Of a stretch of 9,051 bases of DNA, positions 1-5,563 are shown one piece after another. Numbering within the stretch: position 1 is the stretch's first letter; every line of letters starts with the position of its first letter. The notes below the pieces were generated by a model that searched no databases, was not told the origin of the DNA, and saw nothing but the letters and a program-made list of their open reading frames with translations. The position numbers and the translations under genes are program-made. This DNA is from Hyphomicrobiales bacterium (GTDB lineage: Bacteria > Pseudomonadota > Alphaproteobacteria > Rhizobiales > Aestuariivirgaceae): the NCBI GenBank assembly GCA_025356765.1, contig JANXRO010000139.1, forward strand, positions 1 through 9,051. The letters are read 5' to 3'.

Positions 1-1
1 G

Positions 2-481
2 GCAGGAACTGCCAGTGTTGCGGGCGCTGCGGGCGCTGGTGCTGTGGGCAGTGGCCCTGCTGGGCAAGGTCAAACTGGAATAATTTCAACGGTTGCAGGC
101 CTCGCAGGAGTAATCGGAGGAGCCCCCGCGGGCGCTGCTGGCGGTGGGTTCACATTCGCATCCGGAAATCCTTTCACAGGAGGCATGGGCGGCGCTGGTG
201 TTACCACAACAGATTTTGCAGGCGGGGCCATATCAGGCGCTGGCTGGTTTCCATCATTTGCTGGCGGCATAGCTTTAGGCGGGCGCGGAGCTGACGGTTG
301 GTTTAGCCGCTGGCCCTTTGGCGCATCAGGCGGCACGGGTGGCGGTTCCAACAACTCAGGCATAGGCGGGGCTGGTGGCAATGGTGCCATTGGGTGCGGC
401 GGCGGTGGCGGCGGCGGCGGTGTGACCGGCGGCGCTGGTGGCAACGGCGGCAATGGCTTTGTGATCATAACATGTTGGTGA
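2..481 (+). CDS. Glycine-rich phage tail-fibre-like protein, C-terminal part (5' end outside window)
   Basis: The frame is open from the left edge, so this is the last 159 residues of a longer protein. A GTG at 44 could serve as a start, but nothing resembling a ribosome site precedes it. The fragment is dominated by glycine and alanine, with short hydrophobic breaks such as GWFPSF. A near pure glycine run is followed by GGAGGNGGNG, and the protein ends in FVIITCW. Known family pattern: a glycine-rich block closing with a short beta strand of the type G-hydrophobic-V-I/V-I-x is common at the C terminus of phage tail fibres and tail-tip adhesins, where it can pack as a polyglycine sheet. Its position directly upstream of lysis genes supports a tail function. 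That role is inferred. A bacterial surface glycine-rich protein is the alternative. Confidence 0.6.
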   Translation, partial: AGTASVAGAAGAGAVGSGPAGQGQTGIISTVAGLAGVIGGAPAGAAGGGFTFASGNPFTGGMGGAGVTTTDFAGGAISGAGWFPSFAGGIALGGRGADGWFSRWPFGASGGTGGGSNNSGIGGAGGNGAIGCGGGGGGGGVTGGAGGNGGNGFVIITCW

Positions 482-487
482 AGCGCC

Positions 488-694
488 ATGACATCCACTG
501 AACGCGAATTGGGCAATCTTGAAGCCCGCATGCAAACCGTTGAAAATGAACTTCATGCCATCAGAAGTGATGTGCGCGATATTCGTGATGCGCTTGTAAC
601 CGCCAAGGGCGGCTGGCGAACGCTATTGCTGTTGATCAGCCTTGCTGCAACCGCCGGCACAATGGCCGGACATTATCTTTCCATTTTCAAATAG
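488..694 (+). CDS. Small coiled-coil and transmembrane phage protein (XhlA-like)
   Basis: This 68-residue protein starts six bases after the preceding stop codon. Residues 1-38 are charged and amphipathic, with heptad-like spacing of hydrophobics (LEARMQTVENELHAIRSDV), which suggests a coiled coil. After a KGGW hinge, residues 43-64 form one hydrophobic membrane segment. This layout (N-terminal coiled coil, KGGW-type hinge, C-terminal membrane anchor) is seen in small proteins next to phage endolysins and resembles XhlA-type lysis accessory proteins. Its stop codon overlaps the ribosome-binding region of the endolysin gene, so translation of the two is probably coupled. A lysis accessory or holin-partner role is inferred. 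The ATG at 488 has only a weak Shine-Dalgarno sequence. Confidence 0.65.
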   Translation: MTSTERELGNLEARMQTVENELHAIRSDVRDIRDALVTAKGGWRTLLLLISLAATAGTMAGHYLSIFK

Positions 695-704
695 GAATTT
701 TTCA

Positions 705-1178
705 ATGCAAATTTGGCCAATGCAAGCCGAAGCGGATAGCTTTTATGGCAATCCGCGTGGGGTTCATGGCGCACCATCAAGCGCGTGGGAAAGCGACAAT
801 CTTGTGAGCTTCACTCCGCCATTTCAAATGCACTATGCCAATCAGCCCATTCAACATTTTAAAATTCATACGAAATGCCATGACAGTTTGGTGCGCGTAT
901 TTGATGCGATATGGCAAGCCGCAGGGCAACGCCAAATTCTGATTGACCGTTGGGGCGTTTCAATCTTTGGCGGCAGTTATAATTTTAGGCTGATGCGCAA
1001 TTCCAACAGGTTGTCGATGCACAGCTATGGCTGTGCGATTGATCTGGCACCTGATCGCTTTTCCATGGGCGCTGCTTTGCCGCGCTTTGCACCAGAAGTT
1101 CTGGATGCGTTTCACGCAGAAGGGTGGATCAATCTTCCGCACGACAGAATGCATTTTCAAGCCGCGCGCTTGAAATGA
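705..1178 (+). CDS. M15-family peptidase, phage endolysin (peptidoglycan peptidase)
   Basis: This 157-residue protein has the zinc-peptidase signature of the M15 (D-alanyl-D-alanine carboxypeptidase-like, VanY/M15_4) family. SMHSYGCAIDL supplies zinc ligands His106 and Asp113, and DRMHFQ near the C terminus supplies His150. The preceding GGSYNFRLMRNSNRLS stretch is also typical of phage members of this family. Such enzymes cut peptide cross-links of the cell wall to release phage particles. There is no signal peptide, so export would depend on the holin encoded next. The start at 705 was chosen over an upstream ATG at 642 because AGGA lies at 693-696 and because 642 would lie deep inside the preceding gene. 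The length is normal for a single-domain endolysin and all three ligands are present, so it should be active. Confidence 0.88.
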   Translation: MQIWPMQAEADSFYGNPRGVHGAPSSAWESDNLVSFTPPFQMHYANQPIQHFKIHTKCHDSLVRVFDAIWQAAGQRQILIDRWGVSIFGGSYNFRLMRNSNRLSMHSYGCAIDLAPDRFSMGAALPRFAPEVLDAFHAEGWINLPHDRMHFQAARLK

Positions 1179-1217
1179 ATTCCGCGGCCAGACGGCATCT
1201 GGCTTTTCAAAAAACAT

Positions 1218-1223
1218 AAGAGG
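1218..1223 (+). promoter_or_regulatory. Ribosome-binding site of the holin gene
   Basis: AAGAGG lies five bases upstream of the ATG at 1229 and identifies this very short reading frame as a real gene. Confidence 0.7.
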
Positions 1224-1228
1224 TATTT

Positions 1229-1408
1229 ATGAACACAGATATGTTTGGTGGCGTTATCCGCGCCATATTTCCCCCGGTGATTGCTTTTCTGATTGGCAAG
1301 GGCACACTGCCTGCTGGTGATTATGGCGCTGTTGTCACGGGTTTTGTGTCGTTGCTGACAGCGCTATGGTCAGTCCATTCCAACCCAACAGGCAAGACAA
1401 TCAAGTGA
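1229..1408 (+). CDS. Putative phage holin, Pam3-gp28-like (59 aa)
   Basis: A 59-residue frame begins at ATG 1229 behind a good ribosome site and ends at TGA 1406-1408. Residues about 8-24 (VIRAIFPPVIAFLIGKG) and 33-48 (YGAVVTGFVSLLTALWS) are two hydrophobic segments joined by a short loop containing LPAGDYG. The protein ends in a polar tail, SNPTGKTIK. The pattern of VIRAI, then a GKG loop, then a helix ending in ALWS fits the small two-helix holins of the Pam3-gp28 type. Holins open the inner membrane at a set time so that the endolysin reaches the wall. The gene follows the M15 peptidase, which supports the call. It is short enough to be missed by automatic annotation. The family assignment is from memory of the sequence pattern. 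Confidence 0.72.
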   Translation: MNTDMFGGVIRAIFPPVIAFLIGKGTLPAGDYGAVVTGFVSLLTALWSVHSNPTGKTIK

Positions 1409-1641
1409 TTGACGCTGGCCTTTTGTTGGCCATGATGGTGGGTGTTGCGGCGGCTGCCTTTGTGGTTGCCCGCTCACCCACATTTTGGTTTGGCTTAGGG
1501 CGAGTTATTTTTTCAGCCGCCATGCCAAAAATTTTACGCGCATTCAAGCCTCGCAATATGACCAAAGAAGAGAAAGACCAAATTCTCACCGGCCAAGATC
1601 CATTTTCCGGCAGGTTGAACGGCCGCCGCAAGGGTTGGTGA
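1405..1641 (+). CDS. Small membrane protein of the lysis cassette, function unknown
   Basis: The preferred start is GTG at 1405, which overlaps the holin TGA as GTGA, the usual sign of translational coupling. This gives 78 residues. An ATG at 1366 in the same frame would extend into the holin gene and has no ribosome site. Residues about 3-22 are strongly hydrophobic (LLLAMMVGVAAAAFVVA) and a second, weaker hydrophobic stretch spans about 24-40. The C-terminal half is basic and polar (NMTKEEKDQILTGQDPF, then GRLNGRRKGW). Similar small proteins with a membrane anchor followed by a short charged tail sit next to holins in alphaproteobacterial prophages. A spanin-like or holin-modulating role is possible, but no defining motif or lipobox is visible. 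Confidence 0.6.
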   Translation: MIDAGLLLAMMVGVAAAAFVVARSPTFWFGLGRVIFSAAMPKILRAFKPRNMTKEEKDQILTGQDPFSGRLNGRRKGW

Positions 1642-1708
1642 CAATCGTTCATCCGTCGTTCAGCTTGTGTGCTTTATAACCAGCGTTTGAATCTCGGGGG
1701 ACTACAAT

Positions 1709-2011
1709 ATGTTGAAAAAATTGATTATTCTTGCAGTTTTAAGCCAAGCCTTGGTGGCAACGCCAAGTTTTGCTGTGGCCCACTTGCCCCTGGTGCAGGC
1801 CCAAACTGCCGATTCTTATGATGTGGCCGATGATCAAGGCCAATTTGCGATCAAGCCATCGGAAGCGGCTTTGATTGCCAAAAACGCTTATCCTGATGCC
1901 AAAGTTCTCGGTGTCAAACTCTTGCCCTCTGGCGAATATGCTGTAACTTTGAAAGTTGGGGGCAGCGTGCAACGGGTTTTGGTCAATGCAACAAGTGGGG
2001 CATTGGGCTGA
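1709..2011 (+). CDS. Secreted PepSY-domain protein, FeuN-like
   Basis: This 100-residue protein has a clear Sec signal peptide: Lys3-Lys4, then a hydrophobic core, with probable cleavage after SFA at about residue 22. The C-terminal half, about residues 48-100, matches a PepSY domain: IKPSEAALIAKNAYPDAKVLGVKL, then GEYAVTLKV, then RVLVNATSGALG. The mature protein should be periplasmic. GGGGGA lies eight bases before the ATG. The response regulator and histidine kinase genes follow 39 bases downstream on the same strand. In Sinorhizobium the small periplasmic protein FeuN, encoded with FeuPQ, restrains the FeuQ kinase, and the arrangement here suggests the same job. That equivalence is inferred from position, size and export signal, not from a direct alignment. 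Confidence 0.78.
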   Translation: MLKKLIILAVLSQALVATPSFAVAHLPLVQAQTADSYDVADDQGQFAIKPSEAALIAKNAYPDAKVLGVKLLPSGEYAVTLKVGGSVQRVLVNATSGALG

Positions 2012-2050
2012 ACCTTTATTGCGGCTGCCGAAATTTCGAAGGGGCCGCGC

Positions 2051-2722
2051 ATGCGCATTCTTGTTGTGGAAGATGACAAAGACCTAAACCGCCAATTGGT
2101 GCAAGCTTTGCAAGATGGCGGCTATGTTGTCGACAAAGCCCATGATGGCGAAGAGGGGCACTTCCTCGGCGACACAGAACCCTATGATGCCATTATTCTT
2201 GATCTTGGCCTTCCGGTTTTAGATGGCGTGAGCGTTTTGGAAAAATGGCGCAGGGCTGGCAAGAAAACTCCGGTGTTGATTTTAACCGCGCGCGACAGGT
2301 GGAGCGACAAGGTGGCAGGCTTTGATGCCGGTGCTGATGACTATGTAACCAAGCCTTTCCATATGGAAGAAATTTTGGCCCGTGTGCGTGCCCTTGTGCG
2401 CCGCGCCGCGGGCCATGCCTCTTCTGAGTTGACATGTGGGCCTGTGGCTCTTGATACCGCCAACACCAAGGTGACAGTGAATGGCAAGGCGATTAAACTT
2501 ACATCGCTTGAATTTCGTTTGTTGGCCTATTTAATGCACCACAATGGAAAAGTTGTGTCGCGCACCGAATTGGTTGAACATCTTTATGATCAAGATTTTG
2601 ATCGAGACTCAAACACTGTTGAAGTGTTTGTGGGGCGCTTGCGCAAAAAGCTGGGTGTTGATGTTTTGCAAACCATTCGCGGCATGGGCTATAGCATGAG
2701 CGAAACGGGCCATGCGGGCTAA
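2051..2722 (+). CDS. feuP: OmpR-family response regulator (FeuP/PhoP-like)
   Basis: This 223-residue protein has a receiver domain at about 1-115 and a winged-helix DNA-binding domain at about 128-216, the normal size for the OmpR/PhoB group. Key receiver residues are intact: acidic pair Glu7-Asp8, phosphoacceptor Asp51 in ILDLGLP, Thr79 in LTARD and Lys101 in VTKPF. The output domain carries the usual LTSLEFRLLAYL, the NTVEVFVGRLRKKL recognition region and TIRGMGYSM. GAAGGGG lies six bases before the ATG. Its last 11 bases overlap the kinase gene, so the two are cotranslated. The mix of features and the PepSY neighbour favour the FeuP group, which in rhizobia controls cyclic glucan export and related envelope functions. 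PhoP-like naming would be equally acceptable, and the target genes are not visible here. Confidence 0.88.
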   Translation: MRILVVEDDKDLNRQLVQALQDGGYVVDKAHDGEEGHFLGDTEPYDAIILDLGLPVLDGVSVLEKWRRAGKKTPVLILTARDRWSDKVAGFDAGADDYVTKPFHMEEILARVRALVRRAAGHASSELTCGPVALDTANTKVTVNGKAIKLTSLEFRLLAYLMHHNGKVVSRTELVEHLYDQDFDRDSNTVEVFVGRLRKKLGVDVLQTIRGMGYSMSETGHAG

Positions 2723-4082
2723 CTCTCTCTGGTTTCGGCTGATCGCATCTTCGGCAGGCATGGCGATTATTCTTTTGGCCACAGCCGCATTTTTGTTGAA
2801 TGCAATTTTTCAACAAGCCTTGGAACGCAATTTTGATCAACGCTTGCGTGCATCGTTGGATGGTATTTTAGCGGCAATTGAGCTTGGCCCCGATGGCAAG
2901 CCGCAACTGCAAACGCCTTTGGCTGATACACGCTTTTCATTGCCACTTTCGGGCTGGTATTGGCAGATCAGTGCGGCAGATTCATATAACAAACTGGCGG
3001 CCTCGCCTTCATTGCTTGAAGAACAGCTGACACCGCCTGAAACCGCATTGTCCATTCGTGATAAAGATGGCGTTGCTGCCTTTGCCATGCCCGATATTCA
3101 AGGCACGCATTTGCGGGTGATTGAGCAAAACGTGAAGCTGTTCGGTGGCCAAAAAGAATATGCTTTTTTGGTGGCTGGCAATTTTGATGAATTGAAAGCA
3201 GAGATCAGTTCATTCAACAATACTTTAATGGCGGTTTTGGCCGCACTGGGTTTAGCGCTGTTGGCCGCACTTTTATTTCAGGTGCGTTTTGCTCTGAAGC
3301 CCTTGGTTGATATGCAACACCAGCTTAATGATATTCGCAGCGGCAAGGGCGAATTGCTGGCCGATAATTTTCCGCGTGAAATTCAGCCGGTCGCTGATGA
3401 GTTGAATCTTCTGGTTGAATCGAATTTTGAAATTATCGAACGTGCCCGCATGCAGGTTGGCAATTTGGCCCATGCGTTAAAAACCCCGATCAGCGTTTTA
3501 ACCAATGAAGCCAGTGGCAGCAAAAATCCATTGGCCGGAAAAGTGCAAGAGCAGCTCGGTGTGATGCGCGATCAGATCAACCTTTATCTTGATCGCGCCA
3601 GACGCGCAGCCCGCGCCCAAGCCATTGGCGCTTCAACGGAAGTGGAGCCTGTGTTGCAATCATTGGCCAGAACACTTCAACGCATCAACAGCCAACGCAA
3701 CCTTTCAATAAAAGTTGAGGCCCCACCGAATTTGAGATTTCGCGGGGAGCGCCAAGACCTTGAAGAGATGGTGGGCAACCTGATGGACAATGGCTGCAAA
3801 TGGGCAAAGTCTTCAATCTTGGTCAAGGCCATGCCCACCACGTCTGATGAAGGTCGCACATGGTTGTTGATCACAGTGGAAGATGATGGGCCAGGCATTC
3901 CGCCTGAAAAACGCGCCTCGGCCCTGAAGCGAGGCGAGCGCTTGGATGAAAGCAAGCCTGGCTCTGGCTTGGGTATGTCGATCATTGCAGAAACGGCAAG
4001 CATGTATTCTGGTTTGTTGTCGCTTGACCAATCTGGCCAAGGCGGATTAAAGGCCAACCTTAAGTTGCCAATGGTGGCTTAG
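2712..4082 (+). CDS. feuQ: Sensor histidine kinase (FeuQ/PhoQ-like)
   Basis: This 456-residue membrane kinase is the partner of the preceding regulator. Membrane segments lie at about 10-33 and 172-192, and the periplasmic sensor region between them is about 135 residues. A HAMP-like linker follows, then the H-box NLAHALKTPIS with phosphorylated His254. The ATPase domain has the N-box NLMDNGCKWA (Asn356, Asn360), G1 DDGPGIP (391-397) and G2 GSGLGMSI (417-424). The AHALKTP form of the H-box and the DNxCKWA form of the N-box are typical of the PhoQ/FeuQ group. The ATG at 2712 lies inside the regulator gene, overlapping it by 11 bases. The periplasmic domain is where a FeuN-like protein would act. 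No catalytic residue is missing. Confidence 0.88.
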   Translation: MRANSLWFRLIASSAGMAIILLATAAFLLNAIFQQALERNFDQRLRASLDGILAAIELGPDGKPQLQTPLADTRFSLPLSGWYWQISAADSYNKLAASPSLLEEQLTPPETALSIRDKDGVAAFAMPDIQGTHLRVIEQNVKLFGGQKEYAFLVAGNFDELKAEISSFNNTLMAVLAALGLALLAALLFQVRFALKPLVDMQHQLNDIRSGKGELLADNFPREIQPVADELNLLVESNFEIIERARMQVGNLAHALKTPISVLTNEASGSKNPLAGKVQEQLGVMRDQINLYLDRARRAARAQAIGASTEVEPVLQSLARTLQRINSQRNLSIKVEAPPNLRFRGERQDLEEMVGNLMDNGCKWAKSSILVKAMPTTSDEGRTWLLITVEDDGPGIPPEKRASALKRGERLDESKPGSGLGMSIIAETASMYSGLLSLDQSGQGGLKANLKLPMVA

Positions 4083-4263
4083 CACTTGTTTGCACTGCAC
4101 AATCTCAGCGCGACAATCTATTTTTATTAACGATAAGGTTGATTTTTTACTTCCGGCAAAGCGGAGTTGCCTGAAATAAACATAGGTCTATTCCATTTTG
4201 GTGGCTGATCCCCGTGGTTTGGTCTTGACCCGCAATCGCGGCGGGTGCATTCTGCGAACGAAT

Positions 4264-4288
4264 TTGATGCAATTTCAGATTGCATTAA
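4264..4288. repeat. Inverted repeat (stem-loop) in the noncoding gap
   Basis: ATGCAAT (4267-4273) and ATTGCAT (4279-4285) form a seven-pair stem around the loop TTCAG. The stem extends by one G-U and two T-A pairs to 4264 and 4288. It is AT-rich and not followed by a T-run, so it does not look like a terminator. Confidence 0.55.
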
Positions 4289-4338
4289 CGAGAACGGCAC
4301 TCACTCGTTTACTGCCCCCAGTCGCGGGCGAGTAGCCG

Positions 4339-4366
4339 GGGGAGCGAATTTTTTTATTCGCTCCCC
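4339..4366. repeat. Perfect 11-bp inverted repeat with an all-T loop
   Basis: GGGGAGCGAAT (4339-4349) pairs perfectly with ATTCGCTCCCC (4356-4366) across a loop of six T. It ends 38 bases beyond the stop of the convergent AraC-type gene. There is no T-run after either arm, so it is not a standard intrinsic terminator in either direction. It may still act as a two-way transcription barrier or mRNA 3'-end protector. GGGGG at 4338-4342 could instead pair with CCCCC at 4315-4319, giving two mutually exclusive folds on the plus-strand transcript. Confidence 0.6.
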
Positions 4367-4404
4367 GATTATCTTGAAACGGTTCAAGTTCAGCTTAGTT
4401 CCAT

Positions 4405-5385
4405 TTACACTTGGTCTGAAACCGGAACGCCGCGTTCGCGATAAGGGGTTCGGCCATAAAACCCACGGTAGCATTTTGAAAAATGCGAAGGTGATGAAAA
4501 TCCGCATGCCAAGGCGACGTTGATGACAGACATATCGGTTTGCAACAAAAGCGAACGCGATTTTTTCAAGCGCAACTCTAGATAATAGCGTTTGGGTGAT
4601 CGATCCAGATAACGGCGGAACAGGCGTTCAAGTTGGCGTGTTGAAAGCCCCGCTTGTTTTGCCAGCAAACTGGGTGAAAGCGGATCTTCTAAATTATCTT
4701 CCATTTTTTCAATAATGGAAACAAGCTTCGGGTGCCTTGCCCCGATGCGCGCCGGCAATGACATGCGCTGGTTTTCGCTATGATGGCGAATGGGCGAATG
4801 TAAAATTGCCTCTGCCACTGATGAAGCAAGCTCTGCGCCATGTTGGTTGGCAATCATCGTCAACATCATGTCAATCGCCGTTGTGCCGCCCGCACTGGTG
4901 AAACGATCTCCGTCAATTTCAAACAAGCCACCCGTGGCTTTGATTTCAGGAAAGGCTTCTGAAAACCCGGGCAGGTTTTCCCAATGGATGGTGCAGCGAT
5001 AGCCATCCAGCAATCCGGCTTCTGCCAACACATGCGCACCTGTGCACACCGCACCCAATTGCGTGCCACGCCGCGCGGTTTTGCGAAGCCAACTGAGCAC
5101 GCGCTTATCTGTGTGATGTTGCACGTTCAATCCGGCGCACACAATCACTGCCGCCTCTGGCGCAATGGTTTCAAGATCGCCGTTCACCATCGTAATCATC
5201 TGGCTTGAAGCAGCGACAGGTTGGGCATCAACTGAATGTATCGTCCAGCGATAAAGGTTTTGTTCTGATAAGCGATTGGCAATGCGCAATGGCTCGATGA
5301 CCGACGTGACAGGCATCATCGTAAACTCTGGAAGTAAAACAAGGGCCACAGTTTGCGGAAGAGATTTGGGTTTATCGCCGAACAT
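4405..5385 (-). CDS. GlxA-type AraC-family regulator with DJ-1/PfpI-like domain (GbdR/SouR-like)
   Basis: This 326-residue transcription factor has two parts. Residues about 12-185 form a DJ-1/PfpI (GATase1-like) sensing domain, seen in VALVLLPEFTMM, in GAVCTGAHVLAEAGLLDG with Cys114 at the elbow, and in TSAGGTTAIDMML. Residues about 222-318 form an AraC/XylS double helix-turn-helix: LAKQAGLSTRQLERLFRRYL is the first and VALACGFSSPSHFSKCYRGFYGRTP the second. In pseudomonads, regulators of this build (GbdR, SouR, CdhR) sense glycine betaine, dimethylglycine, sarcosine or carnitine. The neighbouring sarcosine oxidase and methylene-THF reductase genes fit such a role, but the ligand is inferred. 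GGAGG at 5392-5396 (minus) lies six bases before the ATG. The gene is divergent from the reductase gene. Confidence 0.87.
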   Translation of the reverse strand: MFGDKPKSLPQTVALVLLPEFTMMPVTSVIEPLRIANRLSEQNLYRWTIHSVDAQPVAASSQMITMVNGDLETIAPEAAVIVCAGLNVQHHTDKRVLSWLRKTARRGTQLGAVCTGAHVLAEAGLLDGYRCTIHWENLPGFSEAFPEIKATGGLFEIDGDRFTSAGGTTAIDMMLTMIANQHGAELASSVAEAILHSPIRHHSENQRMSLPARIGARHPKLVSIIEKMEDNLEDPLSPSLLAKQAGLSTRQLERLFRRYLDRSPKRYYLELRLKKSRSLLLQTDMSVINVALACGFSSPSHFSKCYRGFYGRTPYRERGVPVSDQV

Positions 5386-5397
5386 GAAGAACCTCCA

Positions 5398-5521
5398 TTT
5401 GCGACATATGCGCTAAAATCGACACCTTGTCTATCTGTCTATGCCGATCAGCGCCATTGTGGGGCCTAAAAGCGACGAATGATGGGCGCATAGGTCGTTG
5501 TTGGGAAGCCTTTGTCGCAAA
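5398..5521. promoter_or_regulatory. Divergent promoter region with nested inverted repeats, candidate operator
   Basis: Between the divergent regulator and reductase genes, TTTGCGACA at 5398-5406 is matched by its exact reverse complement TGTCGCAAA at 5513-5521. Just inside, TATGCGC at 5407-5413 is matched by GCGCATA at 5486-5492. CTATCTGT at 5431-5438 also has an inverse copy, ACAGATAG, at 5521-5528. TGTCTAT occurs twice, at 5428 and 5436, eight bases apart. The outer sites sit 13 bases before the regulator start and about 43 bases before the reductase start. This fits binding by the AraC-type regulator to control both genes, which is inferred from position and symmetry. Confidence 0.45.
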
Positions 5522-5563
5522 CAGATAGGGCGTTTAATTTCGCGCTATGCCATTTTACAACCC

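Larger units (their letters stand above)
4083..4404. other. Noncoding gap between convergent genes, rich in inverted repeats
   Basis: This 322-base stretch separates the kinase gene (+) from the AraC-type gene (-). No convincing coding frame is present. A short plus-strand frame at 4245-4523 would run antisense into the regulator gene and lacks a ribosome site. Dyads are present at 4155-4171 (GGCAA/TTGCC), 4228-4246 (ACCCGC/GCGGGT), 4264-4288, 4287-4309 (AACGAG/CTCGTT) and 4339-4366. A CTTGAC motif at 4224-4229 is followed 18 bases later by CATTCT, a weak sigma-70-like promoter pointing right. A small RNA is possible but unproven, and the left part, 4083-4220, shows nothing notable. Confidence 0.5.

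Noticed and set aside
70..531. Long proline-rich frame on the minus strand opposite the glycine-rich gene
   Set aside because: It is the complement of glycine codons (GGC/GCC) and has no independent ribosome site. Flanking genes all run on the plus strand.
642..704. Upstream ATG extension of the M15 peptidase
   Set aside because: It lies inside the previous gene without a ribosome site, and the added residues do not match the family. ATG 705 has AGGA upstream.
4339..4366. Standard intrinsic terminator
   Set aside because: The stem is perfect, but the T-run is in the loop and neither arm is followed by T residues.
4201..4366. Known riboswitch or housekeeping RNA (SAM-II, SRP RNA, 6S RNA)
   Set aside because: The conserved core motifs of these families that I can recall were not found, and the region is not placed upstream of a gene in the sense direction.
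4245..4523. Plus-strand 92-residue frame between kinase and regulator
   Set aside because: It runs antisense through the 3' end of the AraC-type gene and across the inverted repeats. Its product is basic low-quality sequence with no domain.
5498..5563. TTG start for the reductase giving 322 residues
   Set aside because: The leader is basic and unlike the family N terminus, and it would cover the inverted repeat and likely promoter. ATG 5564 gives a normal length.
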